From NCBI RefSeq assembly GCF_014279595.1, contig NZ_CP047943.1:2354422-2418421 (forward strand): a stretch of 64,000 bases of DNA, given 5' to 3'. Positions 9,562 through 19,193 of the stretch are shown one piece after another; within the stretch, counting starts at the first letter, position 1, and each line of letters begins with the position of its first letter. The position numbers and the translations under genes are program-made. The notes under the pieces were generated by a model. The model was not told the DNA's origin. It did not search any database and saw only the letters and a list, made by a program, of their open reading frames with translations. This DNA comes from Synechococcus sp. RS9909 (GTDB taxonomy: Bacteria; Cyanobacteriota; Cyanobacteriia; PCC-6307; Cyanobiaceae).

Positions 9562-9694
9562 GCGCCACAAAGCCAGCGATTCCAACAAGGGCCAGCAACA
9601 CCTGAGCTATTCGGCTCACTAGCAGGCCCGCCACAACCGCCACACCGACCACCGCACCACGCTGCATCGCCTGCGGCCATCCCATCGGCAGGGA
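9548..9694 (-). other. Orphaned C-terminal tail of the DUF456 gene, beyond an in-frame TAA
   Basis: The frame of the DUF456 gene continues past its TAA (9695-9697) for 48 codons to a TGA at 9548. The tail encodes a hydrophobic helix (AVVGVAVVAGLLVSRIAQVLL, then LVGIAGFVAL) such as normally ends DUF456 proteins. An ATG at 9685 could in principle start a separate 45-residue membrane peptide. The simplest reading is a nonsense mutation that cuts off the last transmembrane segment. No frame change is involved. Confidence 0.6.
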
Positions 9695-10084
9695 TTAGCG
9701 CAGGCAAACCACCATTTCCGTTCCAGCCGCTCCCAGCCAAGGACCAAACAAGGCGCCAACCACTGGCCCTCCCACGGGGAGCGCCGGCAACAGCCCCACG
9801 AGGCCCAGCAACAGACCGACCCCAGCCGCCACCGGTGCCCAACGGCTGGCACCGAGGCGGGCCGACGCCAGGGTGAGGGCCACCACATCGGCGCAGAGCC
9901 CGAGGCCGAACACGGCAAGGGCCAGCACCACCGCGGGCCAGGCCACCGACCAGCCCGCTGCCAACCACCAAAGTGCCGCCCCGATCGGCAACCAGATCAG
10001 CCCTGGCAACAGGGGCAGCAGAGTGCCCGGAAGCGCCAGACACTCCACCAGCAAGGCCAACCACCAGAAGCCCTCCACCGTCAT
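9695..10084 (-). CDS. DUF456-family membrane protein, apparently truncated by a nonsense codon
   Basis: The 129-residue product has the DUF456 pattern: an N-terminal helix with PGTLLPLLPGLIWLPIGA, a second helix pair around VVLALAVFGLGLCADVVAL, and a glycine-rich LLLGLVGLLPALPVGGPVVGALFGPWLGA. It stops at a TAA directly before the sequence that should form the last membrane segment, which persists in frame downstream. Its ATG overlaps the stop of the upstream TPR gene (ATGA at 10081-10084), so translation is probably coupled. The family has no settled function. The shortened form may or may not be stable. Confidence 0.7.
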   Translation of the reverse strand: MTVEGFWWLALLVECLALPGTLLPLLPGLIWLPIGAALWWLAAGWSVAWPAVVLALAVFGLGLCADVVALTLASARLGASRWAPVAAGVGLLLGLVGLLPALPVGGPVVGALFGPWLGAAGTEMVVCLR

Positions 10085-11313
10085 GGCAACCCGTCCTGTC
10101 CACCACGGGTTAGCTCCAGGCTGCGAACGGTCTGATGAAGAACCCGCGCCTGGGCATCACTGCCGCCGGCGTGATCGATCCAGCCACGGATCGGCGCCAG
10201 CAGCTCCCAGGCTGTCGCCCTCCGGCCGCAGGCCGCAGCCCCAATCGCCTCCACCAGGGTCAGCCCCGCCGGTCGCCAGCACCACCCCGCCTCCGGTCCG
10301 GCCACCCGAGCCTGATCGCGGCAATGGTCGAGCAGGGTCTCCAGGTCTTGCTGCTGCCCGGCTCGCCCGAGGCACCAGGCGTAATGACAGGCGATGAAGG
10401 GAATCAGCGGCAGGCAAAGACGCTCCTGCACAAGCGGCACCAGCGAAGACCAGAGCGTCTCCTGGGGTGCTGCAGACAGATCAAGCCACCAGCCGAGGGC
10501 GATCGCATCGAGGAGCGGGCCGGTGCCCGTTTCGCCACGGAACTCCGCCAGAGCAGGAATCGCCCGGTCCGGCTGCCCCATCTCCAGGGAGAGCAGGGCG
10601 GCATGCCATCGGTTATGCAGCCGCATCGCCGGCAGGGCCTCCGACCAACTGGCTCGGCGCTGCCCGGCCCAGTCCAGAGCCCGATCCAGATCGCCCTGGC
10701 GATGCCAGGCATGCAGTAGCGCGTGGTCGGCCCAGGGATTGAGGCTACGGGCGCCGATGGCCGCCTGGGCGGCTGCGATCGCCTCGGGACAACAGCCGCA
10801 GAGCTCCAGCGCGAAGGCATGAATGGCCAACCAATCGGGATCGCTGCCATGGCTGGCTTCGAAGATGAGGCTCAGATCGAGCAGGGCAGGGCCGTGGAGC
10901 TCCTGACCGCGGAGATAGGTAAGCCACTCGGCGATCTTGAGCACCAGCAGACCCTCCGGCGCGCGCTCCGCCAGATCCACCAACCGCCGCAACGCCGAGC
11001 CCAGAGCGCCAGCACCCCAGAGCAGACCGGCTTCCAGCAGCTGCTGACCCCAGGCATCCAACCGCTGTCGCTGGATCTGGCACTGCTGCAGGCGAGCCAC
11101 GGCACGCGTCTGGGCGTCAGGCGCCTGCACGGTGAGCTCCACAAGGGCGGTGAGTAGTTGCAGCGGGATCACATCGCCCCGCTCGGCCGCCTCACCAACC
11201 AGAGCCATCCCGGGGCAAAACGACAACCAGCCTCGGGCGATCCGCTCGCCCAGCGCCGCGTCTGCAGGCGCCATCGAGCCAAGAAAGGACGCCGGAAGGG
11301 ATGGGCCGGTCAT
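10081..11313 (-). CDS. TTC38-like tetratricopeptide-repeat protein
   Basis: The 410-residue, all-helical protein resembles the tetratricopeptide repeat protein 38 family. Repeats can be seen in the middle (HAFALELCGCCPEAIAAAQ, NPWADHALLHAWHRQGD, NRWHAALLSLEMGQPDRAI), with HYAWCLGRAGQQQDLETLLD near the C-terminus. The family motif WADHALLHAWHRQGD matches the known conserved HA(M/L)AHVLEMQGR-type block. Function is unknown; such proteins usually bind partners. The ATG at 11313 overlaps the rsmH stop by one base (TGATG), placing it in an rsmH-TTC38-DUF456 operon. No signal peptide was seen. Confidence 0.75.
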   Translation of the reverse strand: MTGPSLPASFLGSMAPADAALGERIARGWLSFCPGMALVGEAAERGDVIPLQLLTALVELTVQAPDAQTRAVARLQQCQIQRQRLDAWGQQLLEAGLLWGAGALGSALRRLVDLAERAPEGLLVLKIAEWLTYLRGQELHGPALLDLSLIFEASHGSDPDWLAIHAFALELCGCCPEAIAAAQAAIGARSLNPWADHALLHAWHRQGDLDRALDWAGQRRASWSEALPAMRLHNRWHAALLSLEMGQPDRAIPALAEFRGETGTGPLLDAIALGWWLDLSAAPQETLWSSLVPLVQERLCLPLIPFIACHYAWCLGRAGQQQDLETLLDHCRDQARVAGPEAGWCWRPAGLTLVEAIGAAACGRRATAWELLAPIRGWIDHAGGSDAQARVLHQTVRSLELTRGGQDGLP

Positions 11314-12230
11314 CACAACGCACAACGCCGCCTGGCGATTCGCAGTTTGGCGCTTCTGCTGCGCGGGTTCCGTTCCTGTTCCTGCTCAGAGGCCACCAAA
11401 GGGCGACGGGTGATCCGCTCCAGCCGCTGATCCTGGAGAAACGCCGTTTTCACGCGCCGATCCTCCAGGGAATGAAAGCTGATGATCGCCAGCAGCCCTC
11501 CGGGCTGGAGCCAATCAGGAGCGGCGCTCAGCAGTTTGTCCAGCACCCCCAGTTCGTCATTGATGGCGATGCGCAGGGCCTGAAAGGTGCGGGTCGCCGG
11601 ATGGATCCGTCCACGCCTGGCTTTGGGTGGGTAACAGCCGGCGATCGCGTAGGCGAGGGCGGCCGTGCCTGCATAGGCCCCCTGGGCCGCCAGATCGGCC
11701 TTGATCCGCCGGGCAATCCGCCTGGACAGGCGTTCCTCGCCATAGGCGTAGATGAGATCGGCCAGGTCGGATTCCTCCAACCGCGCGATCAACTCCGCCG
11801 CCGTCTCACCCCCACCCTCCGGATTCATGCGCATGTCGAGGGGACCGTTGTGACGAAAGCTGAACCCCCGCTCGGCCACATCGAGCTGGGGACTGCTGAC
11901 CCCGAGGTCGGCCAGCAGCAGAGCGACGGGCTCCTCCGGCCGGTAGGTGGCGAAATTGGTGGCAACGATGCGCACCCTCTCCGCGCAGGGCAGCAGATGC
12001 TCGGCGGCTGCAGCGCGGGCTGTGCTGTCCTGATCGAGCCCGATCAGGTGCAGACCGGGGTAATGCTCCAGCAGCAGGCGACTGTGACCACCACCGCCGA
12101 GGGTGGCGTCGAGAAGGAGGCCCTGCTGCCAGCGTGGATCGGCGTGCTCCTGCAACGCCTGCAGCAGCACGTCAGCCAACACGGGCACGTGGCTGAAGGC
12201 CTGGGCAGACGTTGAGGGCTGATCCGGCAT
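11313..12230 (-). CDS. rsmH: 16S rRNA (cytosine1402-N4)-methyltransferase
   Basis: RsmH (MraW) methylates C1402 in the P-site of 16S rRNA. The 305-residue protein has the N-terminal [13 protein letters not shown] block, the SAM-binding [28 protein letters not shown], the [16 protein letters not shown] segment, the family-specific [15 protein letters not shown], and [13 protein letters not shown] near the C-terminus. Unlike in many bacteria it is not next to ftsL or penicillin-binding genes, which is usual for cyanobacteria. It diverges from ndhH with 43 nt between starts. Confidence 0.95.
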   Translation of the reverse strand: MPDQPSTSAQAFSHVPVLADVLLQALQEHADPRWQQGLLLDATLGGGGHSRLLLEHYPGLHLIGLDQDSTARAAAAEHLLPCAERVRIVATNFATYRPEEPVALLLADLGVSSPQLDVAERGFSFRHNGPLDMRMNPEGGGETAAELIARLEESDLADLIYAYGEERLSRRIARRIKADLAAQGAYAGTAALAYAIAGCYPPKARRGRIHPATRTFQALRIAINDELGVLDKLLSAAPDWLQPGGLLAIISFHSLEDRRVKTAFLQDQRLERITRRPLVASEQEQERNPRSRSAKLRIARRRCAL

Positions 12231-12273
12231 GGGTCCTTCCTAAGATCAGATGTGATCGCTTTGCCACGGCCCC

Positions 12274-13458
12274 ATGACGCAGCTGGAAACGCGCACGGAG
12301 CCGATGGTGGTCAACTTCGGCCCCCATCACCCCTCGATGCATGGGGTGCTGCGGCTGGTGGTGACCCTCGATGGCGAAGACGTGGTGGATTGCGAGCCGG
12401 TGATCGGCTATCTCCACCGCGGCATGGAAAAGATCGCCGAAAACCGCACGAACGTGATGTTTGTGCCCTACGTGAGCCGTATGGACTATGCGGCGGGCAT
12501 GTTTTACGAGGCGATCGTGGTGAATGCGCCGGAGCGGCTGGCCGACATCCCTGTGCCGAAACGGGCCAGCTACATCCGGGTGCTGATGCTGGAGCTCAAC
12601 CGCATCGCCAATCACCTGCTCTGGCTTGGCCCCTTCCTGGCCGACGTGGGGGCGCAGACGCCGTTTTTCTATATCTTCCGGGAACGGGAGATGATCTATG
12701 ACCTCTGGGAAGCCGCCACCGGCCAACGCCTGATCAACAACAATTATTTTCGGATCGGTGGTGTGGCCGCCGATCTGCCGTTCGGCTGGCTGGAGAAGTG
12801 CCGTGATTTCTGCGACTGGTTCGGCCCGAAGATCGACGAATACGAAAAACTGATTACCAACAATCCGATCTTCCGTCGCCGGATCGAGGGGCTGGGAACG
12901 ATCGGGCGCGAGGAAGCGATCAACTGGAGCCTCTCCGGGCCGATGCTGCGTGCCTCAGGCGTGCCCTGGGATCTACGCAAGGTGGATCACTACGAGTGCT
13001 ACGACGATTTCGACTGGGATGTGGCCTGGGAGAACGAGGGCGACTGCTTCGCGCGCTATCGGGTGCGCATTGAAGAGATGCGCCAGTCGCTGAAGATCCT
13101 GCGCCAGGCCTGCGACATGATCCCCGGCGGCCCCACCGAAAATCTGGAGGCCAGGCGGATGGCCGAGGGCAAGAGCAGTGACTTCGCCGGTTTCGATTAT
13201 CAATATGTGGCCAAAAAGGTGGCGCCCACGTTCAAGATTCCCAACGGTGAGCTGTACACCCGACTGGAATCAGGCAAGGGCGAAATCGGTGTGTTCATCC
13301 AGGGCAACAACGATGTGACCCCCTGGCGCTTCAAGATCCGAGCTGCTGACAGCAACAACCTGCAGATCCTGCCTCACATCCTCAAAGGCCACAAAGTGGC
13401 CGACATCATGGCGATCCTCGGTTCGATCGACGTGATCATGGGCTCGGTTGATCGCTGA
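12274..13458 (+). CDS. ndhH: NAD(P)H-quinone oxidoreductase subunit H (NDH-1)
   Basis: NdhH is the 49-kDa-type peripheral subunit next to the quinone site of the thylakoid NDH-1 complex, used in respiration and cyclic electron flow. The 394-residue protein has the hallmark [16 protein letters not shown] near the N-terminus (about residues 11-26), [15 protein letters not shown], the [15 protein letters not shown] block and the C-terminal [13 protein letters not shown]. Its 3' end overlaps the thioesterase start by 11 nt. The 43-nt upstream gap contains TAAGAT at 12241-12246, a plausible -10 box. Confidence 0.97.
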   Translation: MTQLETRTEPMVVNFGPHHPSMHGVLRLVVTLDGEDVVDCEPVIGYLHRGMEKIAENRTNVMFVPYVSRMDYAAGMFYEAIVVNAPERLADIPVPKRASYIRVLMLELNRIANHLLWLGPFLADVGAQTPFFYIFREREMIYDLWEAATGQRLINNNYFRIGGVAADLPFGWLEKCRDFCDWFGPKIDEYEKLITNNPIFRRRIEGLGTIGREEAINWSLSGPMLRASGVPWDLRKVDHYECYDDFDWDVAWENEGDCFARYRVRIEEMRQSLKILRQACDMIPGGPTENLEARRMAEGKSSDFAGFDYQYVAKKVAPTFKIPNGELYTRLESGKGEIGVFIQGNNDVTPWRFKIRAADSNNLQILPHILKGHKVADIMAILGSIDVIMGSVDR

Positions 13459-13918
13459 CGCCTCCAGCTGGCTCCGGCTGCAGCGGACGGTGCGCTTCGG
13501 CGACACCGATGCCGCTGGGGTGATGCATTTTCATCAGCTGCTGCGCTGGTGCCATGAAGCCTGGGAGGAGAGCCTGGAGCGCTATGGCGTAGAAGCCGCC
13601 GTGGTGTTTCCCGGCTGCCGCCACCAGGCGCGCTGGCCCGATGTGGCCTTACCGGTGGTGCATTGCAGCGCCGATTTTCTGCGGCCGGTGCATGGCGGCG
13701 ATCACCTGACCGTCCACCTGAAGCCCCAGCGTCTCGACCCAGGCAGCTTTGCCGTGCGTTATCGGTTTCTGCTCAACCACCAGGATGTGGCCCGCGGCCA
13801 GATCCGTCAGGTGGCGATCAGCACGGCCTCGCGTCAACGCTGCCGCCTGCCGGAAGCGATTGATCGCTGGCTGGAAGCCTCAGGCCTTGGTCAGATCGGG
13901 GAAGTTTCAGACGGTTGA
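13448..13918 (+). CDS. Hot-dog thioesterase, likely 1,4-dihydroxy-2-naphthoyl-CoA hydrolase
   Basis: The 156-residue protein has the 4-hydroxybenzoyl-CoA-thioesterase-type motif [20 protein letters not shown], with the catalytic Asp in the GDTDAAG turn. Such an enzyme releases DHNA from DHNA-CoA in phylloquinone synthesis. The assignment rests on this motif and on menE, menC, menA and menF lying immediately downstream. An in-frame TGA at 13433 forces a start at or after the TTG at 13448, inside the end of ndhH; GTG at 13490 would remove part of the fold. So a TTG start with overlap is the best choice. Confidence 0.82.
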   Translation: MIADASSWLRLQRTVRFGDTDAAGVMHFHQLLRWCHEAWEESLERYGVEAAVVFPGCRHQARWPDVALPVVHCSADFLRPVHGGDHLTVHLKPQRLDPGSFAVRYRFLLNHQDVARGQIRQVAISTASRQRCRLPEAIDRWLEASGLGQIGEVSDG

Positions 13919-14145
13919 CTGGCACACGGTTGACTTTCAAGCGGTGACCCTGCGGTCGATCTGCCCTGATGGGTCCGGACCCAAACCAAGGCGGCCAACT
14001 GAAGGGGCAACAGACAAACCAGGACGGGACGCATGAACAGTTGCGAGCCCTCGGAAAGGGTGCCACCCATCGCAGCAGCGCTGCAGGTGGCACATCCCAG
14101 CAACAGGATGGTCGCTGCGGGGCGCGCGAATCGGGAGCGAAGCAT
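13891..14145 (-). CDS. Small membrane protein coupled to the TM2 gene
   Basis: This is an 84-residue reading frame with a signal-like first helix (ATILLLGCATCSAAAMGG) and a second hydrophobic segment (PVLVCLLPLQLAALVWVRT), followed by a Ser/Pro-rich tail. I recognise no family. The case for it being real is that its ATG shares a base with the stop of the upstream TM2 gene (TGATG at 14143-14147) and nothing else occupies the stretch. Against it, its last 28 nt overlap the thioesterase end. Treat as probable but unproven. Confidence 0.45.
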   Translation of the reverse strand: MLRSRFARPAATILLLGCATCSAAAMGGTLSEGSQLFMRPVLVCLLPLQLAALVWVRTHQGRSTAGSPLESQPCASQPSETSPI

Positions 14146-14423
14146 CAGAACCAGGCCTTCTGCCCATCGAGATACAGCTCCCGGAATTCCTCCGGCGTTT
14201 TGGTGAGATAAATCACACCCTCGATCAAACCGATCACCCCCATCACAAACGAGGCTGCGCCACAGGTCACAACGCCACCGGCAATGCTCACCACCAGCAT
14301 GATGATGCCGGCATTGTGATATCCAAGCACAAATTTGTGCACCCCAAACGAACCGAGAAAAACGCCCAGCAAACCTGCCGCCAACTTTTTATTGCTGATT
14401 TCCGTCTCAGACAGGCTGGTCAT
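14145..14423 (-). CDS. TM2-domain membrane protein
   Basis: The 92-residue protein carries a TM2 domain: the basic lead-in SNKKLAAGLLGVFLGSFGVH, the FxxG-type turn KFVLGYHNAGI, and two hydrophobic helices separated by a short loop, then GVIYLTKTPEEFRELYLDG. Family function is unknown. The ATG at 14423 lies inside the last codons of menE (17-nt overlap), so expression probably follows the menA-menC-menE operon; an ATG three codons earlier is also possible. The codon ending the gene overlaps the next small membrane ORF. Confidence 0.82.
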   Translation of the reverse strand: MTSLSETEISNKKLAAGLLGVFLGSFGVHKFVLGYHNAGIIMLVVSIAGGVVTCGAASFVMGVIGLIEGVIYLTKTPEEFRELYLDGQKAWF

Positions 14424-15702
14424 CACAAGCACGGAGCTGTTCCGCTTTTAGCGACTGAAGCCAGGCCTGCCAACGCGGCCGCTGCCATTTCCCGGCCGCC
14501 GTTGGCGCCAAGTCTGGGCAGGAGTGCCAGGCGATCGGCCGCTCCGCCGGCAACCAGTCAGCCACCAGAGCCTGCAACGCCCGCAGCCGCTCCATGGCGC
14601 CATCGCCATCACCATCGCCAGATCCCGGCGACCAGCGCACCAACGCCACCAGCCGCTCGCCCCACTCCGGATCCCTCACCCCCAGCAGCAGCAGGGCCTG
14701 CACAGGCAGCTGAGTGGCCCGCACCGATGCCATCAGCCGCCGCTCCAACTGCTCGGGGAACACCGTGACGCCACCGGAATGGATCGCGCCATCGAGGCGG
14801 CCGAGGATGCACAGATTGGGCTTCCCATCAGACGCTGGGGTGAGAGCAGCGGCATCGCCGGAGCGCCACCAGCCCTCACCATTCAGCAGCGGCATCACGG
14901 CACCATCGCTGCCCAGCCGGCCGATCGCCAGCCGCGGGCTGCGCACGGCCAGGGCTCCCTGGGCATCGACCCGCAGCTCCACATCAGCCAGCGGCGCACC
15001 ACAACCGTCGACCCCCCTGAGAAACGCTGCCGGGGTCTGGGCCGCCACCATCGCCGCTGTTTCCGTGGCGCCATAACAGGGCGACAGCGCAATCCGGGCC
15101 TGTCGAGCCCGTTGGGCCAGGTCGTCAGGCAAGGCGGCACCCCCCACCCAGATCACCGTCATGGCGCGCAACCACTCGATGCCAGCGGGATCCTTCAGCA
15201 GACGGGCGAGTTGGGTGGGCACCAGCGACAGCAGCATCGGGCCATCGCGCCAGCGCCGCTGCTGCCGGCACCACTCCAGCAGCGCGCGGGGTTGTTTCAT
15301 CAGGGCCGGAGACAGCCAACCATGGCCGGCACCCCACTGCTGCGCCCTCCACCAGGGCATCAGGCCGCTCACATGCTGCAGCGGCAACGGATTCCAGATC
15401 TGCACCTCCGAGGGAACGAGACCAAGGGCCTCCAACCAGCGCGCTGTCGCGGCAGCCGATTGATCGCAGTGGGCGAGCGGCTGCAGACAGTGCTGACGGC
15501 CGCCGCTGCTGCCACCACTGGCAAGCACCAGACCAGGGCCGGGCGGTAGCTCCACAGATCGAGGCACCAGCTCCGGATCTCCGGCCGAGCCACGCGGGCC
15601 CAGCAGCTGCAGCCAGCCACCAGCAGCGAGCTCCAGCGTCAAGCGCTCCACCGCCTGGTCGAAGGCCTGCGGATCGCAGCGCAACTGACGCCAAGCCGTC
15701 AT
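14407..15702 (-). CDS. menE: o-Succinylbenzoate-CoA ligase
   Basis: MenE activates OSB to OSB-CoA with ATP. The 431-residue protein is shorter than typical adenylate-forming enzymes, as usual in picocyanobacteria. It has the P-loop-like LASGGSSGGRQHCL, LQHVSGLMPWWRA, the A5-type SPCYGATETAAMV, RSGDAAAL and GRLDGAIHSGGVTVFPEQLE, with the C-terminal Lys in APTAAGKWQRP. The ATG at 15702 overlaps the menC stop (ATGA). A longer frame extends upstream but runs through menC. Operon order is menA-menC-menE. Confidence 0.9.
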   Translation of the reverse strand: MTAWRQLRCDPQAFDQAVERLTLELAAGGWLQLLGPRGSAGDPELVPRSVELPPGPGLVLASGGSSGGRQHCLQPLAHCDQSAAATARWLEALGLVPSEVQIWNPLPLQHVSGLMPWWRAQQWGAGHGWLSPALMKQPRALLEWCRQQRRWRDGPMLLSLVPTQLARLLKDPAGIEWLRAMTVIWVGGAALPDDLAQRARQARIALSPCYGATETAAMVAAQTPAAFLRGVDGCGAPLADVELRVDAQGALAVRSPRLAIGRLGSDGAVMPLLNGEGWWRSGDAAALTPASDGKPNLCILGRLDGAIHSGGVTVFPEQLERRLMASVRATQLPVQALLLLGVRDPEWGERLVALVRWSPGSGDGDGDGAMERLRALQALVADWLPAERPIAWHSCPDLAPTAAGKWQRPRWQAWLQSLKAEQLRACDDQPV

Positions 15703-16715
15703 GCCCCGTCCATCCCCGTGGCGTTCTCCACCGCCGCGTTCCAGACCTGCTGCGGATCCTGGCTGAACAGAGGACCCGGCGGACACCAGCCCGGGGCCAG
15801 GCCGGGAGCCGTGGGGGTGGGGCCCCGTTGCTGCAGCGCCGCCAGCAGAGCAAGCCACCGCGCACCGATGCCGGTTTCAAAAGCGGTGCTCAGCATCAGC
15901 CGCGGGGCACCCGCCTGCAACTGCCGCAGCAATGGGCGGGGGTCGCCCTCCAGCAGCGGCCGCCGCACCTGCCAACCGCGCCAGTGCTGCCGCCAGGCCG
16001 GATGCACCTGCAACGTTTCATCCAGCGCCACGGGCAGACGCTGCGCCAACTGCCCCAGGCCCTCCAGGTCATCCACCGCCAGGGGCTGCTCCAACCACTC
16101 GAGCCGAGGATCACCCCTCAACGCCTCAGCCCAGCGTTCAGCAGTCGGGCGATCCCATCCGGCGTTGGCATCCAGGCGCAACCGCACCTGGGGCGGCAGC
16201 CGCTCCAGCAACTCCGCCAACAACACCAACTCCAGCGCGGGATCGGCTGCGGCCACTTTCCACTTCAGCGTTCCCCCCTCCACGGCCTGACCTGAAGCCA
16301 GCCAGTGCTCCAGAGCCGCTGGCATCGCCTCACCGGCCGGCAACAGCTGGGCCGAAGGGGGAGCCGGCAGCCAGGGTTGCCCCTCACCGGCGGCGACTCC
16401 CACCACGCCGTCCAGTTCGGCCAGGGCAGCACCAAGGGCAAAGGCCAAGGGCGGCGGCCCGTGCTGCAACCGGTCGTTGAGCATCAGCCGATCACAGCAC
16501 ACAGCAGCCGGTTCCAACCACCCGTCGAGGGCGGCAGCGCAGCGTTGCCCCATCCCCGGATCCAGGGGCGCCAGCTCACCCCAGCCCAACCGACCCGTCG
16601 CCGGTTCCTCCAGGCGCAGCAACCAGCCGGAGCGCTGCCGCCAACAGCCCTGGGCCGTTTGCAGCGGCCTGTGGAGCGCAAAGCGATAGGGCCGGATCTG
16701 CAGCCGCAGCGTCAT
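15699..16715 (-). CDS. menC: o-Succinylbenzoate synthase
   Basis: MenC dehydrates SHCHC to OSB and belongs to the enolase superfamily. The 338-residue protein has the expected Lys in TLKWKVA, metal ligands in LRLDANAGWD, LEWLEQPL and VALDETL, and a C-terminal LMLSTAFETGIG block. The ATG at 16715 lies 4 nt after the menA stop, and its stop overlaps menE, giving tight translational coupling. Length and motifs are normal for cyanobacterial MenC. Confidence 0.92.
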   Translation of the reverse strand: MTLRLQIRPYRFALHRPLQTAQGCWRQRSGWLLRLEEPATGRLGWGELAPLDPGMGQRCAAALDGWLEPAAVCCDRLMLNDRLQHGPPPLAFALGAALAELDGVVGVAAGEGQPWLPAPPSAQLLPAGEAMPAALEHWLASGQAVEGGTLKWKVAAADPALELVLLAELLERLPPQVRLRLDANAGWDRPTAERWAEALRGDPRLEWLEQPLAVDDLEGLGQLAQRLPVALDETLQVHPAWRQHWRGWQVRRPLLEGDPRPLLRQLQAGAPRLMLSTAFETGIGARWLALLAALQQRGPTPTAPGLAPGWCPPGPLFSQDPQQVWNAAVENATGMDGA

Positions 16716-16719
16716 CGCT

Positions 16720-17709
16720 TCAACCGGATGGCCCCAGCCCCAGCACAGGCTCCAACACGGGGCCCAGGGCCAGGCCGAGGCTCAGCCCCAGGCCATTGAG
16801 AGCCTGGAAACGCAGGGCCAGAAATTTGCTTTGGCTGATCCGCTCCGGCACGTGATGGTGATCCCGCAACAGGCGAATCAAAGCGGCACCGGCCGGCAGC
16901 CCTGCCGCCGCCAGCAGGGCGGTGAGAGGCCAGTCGCCCTGCAGCACGGGAGCCCACTCCAAAGCCAGGGTGCCGGCCACCATCCAGGGGATCAGGGCTG
17001 CAGCGCGGGCGGTGCCCAACCGCACCACCGGCGATCGCTTGCCATGGGCCGCATCCTCCTCCACCTGATGAAAGTGAGAACAGAAGAGCACCAGGGTGGT
17101 GGCCAGGGCAGGACCGGCGCCCAGGCTCAGGGCCGTTCCCCAGGGCACCGCTCCGCCATCGGTTTCACCAGCACCGGCTGGAGACAGCACCAGCAGGGCT
17201 GCCGCCGTCGCGAACGGACCGAACGCCAACCAGCAGAGTGGTTCCCCCAGCCCCAGATAGCCCAGCCGGAACGGTGGCCCCTGGTAGAGATAGCCCAGGC
17301 CGCAGCTCAGCAGCACCAGCACGAGCACGGCAGGGCTGCTGCGCCAGGCCAGGGCCAGCATCAGCAACAGACCGCTGAGCAGAGCGCCATGGGCGAGCCG
17401 GCGCACCGGACGGCGCCGACCGAGCAAGGCCACCACCGAATGGGGTTTGGCCACGGTGTCGACCCCGGTGTCGGCATCAAACAGATCGTTGCTGAGGTTC
17501 TCCCAGAGGAGCAGGAGCACCGCCGCAACCAGAAAGCCGAGAAACTGGCCCCAGCGCACCGTCTGGGCACTACCGAGACGCCAGCCCGCCGCCAGCACCA
17601 CCGGCATCACGGCCACCGAATACATCGGCCACTTGATGGCGGCTTTCCACAAGCGCCGGCGATCGCCTGCAGGGGCGTGAAGGGATGCAACAGCCTGGCG
17701 ATCTGGCAT
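16720..17709 (-). CDS. menA: 1,4-Dihydroxy-2-naphthoate phytyltransferase
   Basis: MenA attaches the phytyl (prenyl) chain to DHNA in the membrane. The 329-residue protein is a UbiA-type prenyltransferase with about eight hydrophobic helices. The first Asp-rich motif is in NLSNDLFDADTGVDT (near residues 70-85) and the second in HQVEEDAAHGKRSPVVRLG. It is first in the menA-menC-menE run. The ATG at 17709 was chosen because codons further upstream lack conservation-like features; the divergent menF start is 68 nt away. Confidence 0.92.
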   Translation of the reverse strand: MPDRQAVASLHAPAGDRRRLWKAAIKWPMYSVAVMPVVLAAGWRLGSAQTVRWGQFLGFLVAAVLLLLWENLSNDLFDADTGVDTVAKPHSVVALLGRRRPVRRLAHGALLSGLLLMLALAWRSSPAVLVLVLLSCGLGYLYQGPPFRLGYLGLGEPLCWLAFGPFATAAALLVLSPAGAGETDGGAVPWGTALSLGAGPALATTLVLFCSHFHQVEEDAAHGKRSPVVRLGTARAAALIPWMVAGTLALEWAPVLQGDWPLTALLAAAGLPAGAALIRLLRDHHHVPERISQSKFLALRFQALNGLGLSLGLALGPVLEPVLGLGPSG

Positions 17710-17777
17710 GGACTGGACCCCTGAGGCCCGCATGAAGGCCCATACATTTGAGCAGCATCCCTTTCCCTGCCGCCCGG

Positions 17778-19193
17778 ATGACGGCCGCGCCCGCCAATCC
17801 CCACGCTGTGAGCAGCTTCAGCGATCTGCTGGATCAGGCCCTGACGGCCTGGCGCGGGCGTCAGGGGGAGGAAGGGGTGTTCAGCCTGGCCCTGCCGCTG
17901 CATGGGGTCGATCCCCTGCTCCAGCTGCCGTTGCTGAGCAGCGCCGATCCGTTCCGCTTCCTCTGGGACAGCGCTCCCGGCCTGAGCCTGGCCGCAGCTG
18001 GGCGCTGCCATCACCTCGACCTGGCTGGCCCGCGTCGGTTTGAACTCGCCCAGCGCTTCAGCGATACAACCCTGGCGCGGATTCTGGATGCAACGCCGGA
18101 GGCCCCGGCGCAGGCGCGCTCACGGATCCTGCTGGCCTTCGCCTTTTTCGAGAGCAACAGCGAGCAGCAGCCCAGGCCCACCATGCCCTCGGTTCAGGCG
18201 GTGCTACCCCGCTGGCAACTCAGTCGCCATGGCCGCCAGGGCTGGCTGCGCCTGCATGGCAGCGTCAGCCAGAGCGCCGATGTGCGCCACCTGGCGGAAA
18301 CGCTCTGGCAGATGGCCCAACGACTGGAGCAGTGTCCTCACGCCCCCTTGCCCGCATGGTCGACCACCATCAGTGGCACCACCACCCCTGGAGCCTGGCA
18401 GGAGCGCTATGCGCCGGCTCTGCGCCGAGGCCTGGATCTGGTGAATGGGGGCGACCTGCACAAACTGGTGTTGGCGGTGCGCCAGTCGATTCAGCTCCGG
18501 GCCCCGCTCGATCCCCTGCCCCTCCTGCAACGCCTGCGGCAGCAGCAAGCCGGCAGCTGCCGATTCCTCTGGCAACGCAACAGCGACGACAGTTTCTTCG
18601 GCGCCTCGCCCGAGCGGTTGCTCTGCCTGCGCAGCGATCAGCTGCGCAGCGATGCCCTGGCAGGGACGGCGGGCCAAGGCGATCGCGGTGATGCCCTGCT
18701 CCGTTCCGACAAAGATCGACGCGAGCACGAGCTGGTGGTGCAGGCGATCACCGACCACCTGCGCGCCCAGGGGCTCAGCCCCCGCAGGCCGCGCCGCCCC
18801 CAGCTGGCGCGCCATGGCCAACTCGTGCATCTCCACACCCCGATCACGGCCGCTGCCGCTGGGCGGGCACCGCTTGCTCTCGCGGAAGCCCTTCACCCCA
18901 CACCCGCCGTTGCCGGCCTGCCGCGGCGGGAGGCGATCAGCTGGCTGCGCAGCCTCGAGCCTTTTGAACGCGGGGGCTATGCGGCTCCGATCGGCTGGAT
19001 CGACAACGCCGGTGATGCCGATCTGCGCGTGGCCATCCGCTGCGGCCATGCCAATGGCTGCCAGCTCGATCTCACCGCGGGGGCCGGGCTCGTGCGCGGT
19101 TCGGTGGCGGAACGGGAGCTGCAGGAAGTGGGCCTCAAACTCACCGTGCTGGCCGATCAGCTGGAGCTTCAGGCCGTTCCGCTCGCCACCTGA
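17778..19193 (+). CDS. menF: Isochorismate synthase
   Basis: MenF converts chorismate to isochorismate, the first step toward phylloquinone. The 471-residue protein has the chorismate-binding domain in its C-terminal half: [38 protein letters not shown] (a variant of the usual LAGTxxRG), [26 protein letters not shown] and the closing [15 protein letters not shown]. The ATG at 17778 is preferred to a TTG at 17748. It diverges from menA, and its end overlaps the convergent gshB end by 25 nt. Confidence 0.92.
   Translation: MTAAPANPHAVSSFSDLLDQALTAWRGRQGEEGVFSLALPLHGVDPLLQLPLLSSADPFRFLWDSAPGLSLAAAGRCHHLDLAGPRRFELAQRFSDTTLARILDATPEAPAQARSRILLAFAFFESNSEQQPRPTMPSVQAVLPRWQLSRHGRQGWLRLHGSVSQSADVRHLAETLWQMAQRLEQCPHAPLPAWSTTISGTTTPGAWQERYAPALRRGLDLVNGGDLHKLVLAVRQSIQLRAPLDPLPLLQRLRQQQAGSCRFLWQRNSDDSFFGASPERLLCLRSDQLRSDALAGTAGQGDRGDALLRSDKDRREHELVVQAITDHLRAQGLSPRRPRRPQLARHGQLVHLHTPITAAAAGRAPLALAEALHPTPAVAGLPRREAISWLRSLEPFERGGYAAPIGWIDNAGDADLRVAIRCGHANGCQLDLTAGAGLVRGSVAERELQEVGLKLTVLADQLELQAVPLAT

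Noticed and set aside
8713-9588. A 291-codon minus-strand frame rich in His, Asp and Gln
   Set aside because: It mirrors the membrane protein at 8806-9561; its composition is that of the complement of hydrophobic codons.
9548-9685. A separate 45-residue membrane peptide
   Set aside because: The frame and sequence fit the end of the DUF456 protein just upstream, so a nonsense mutation explains it better.
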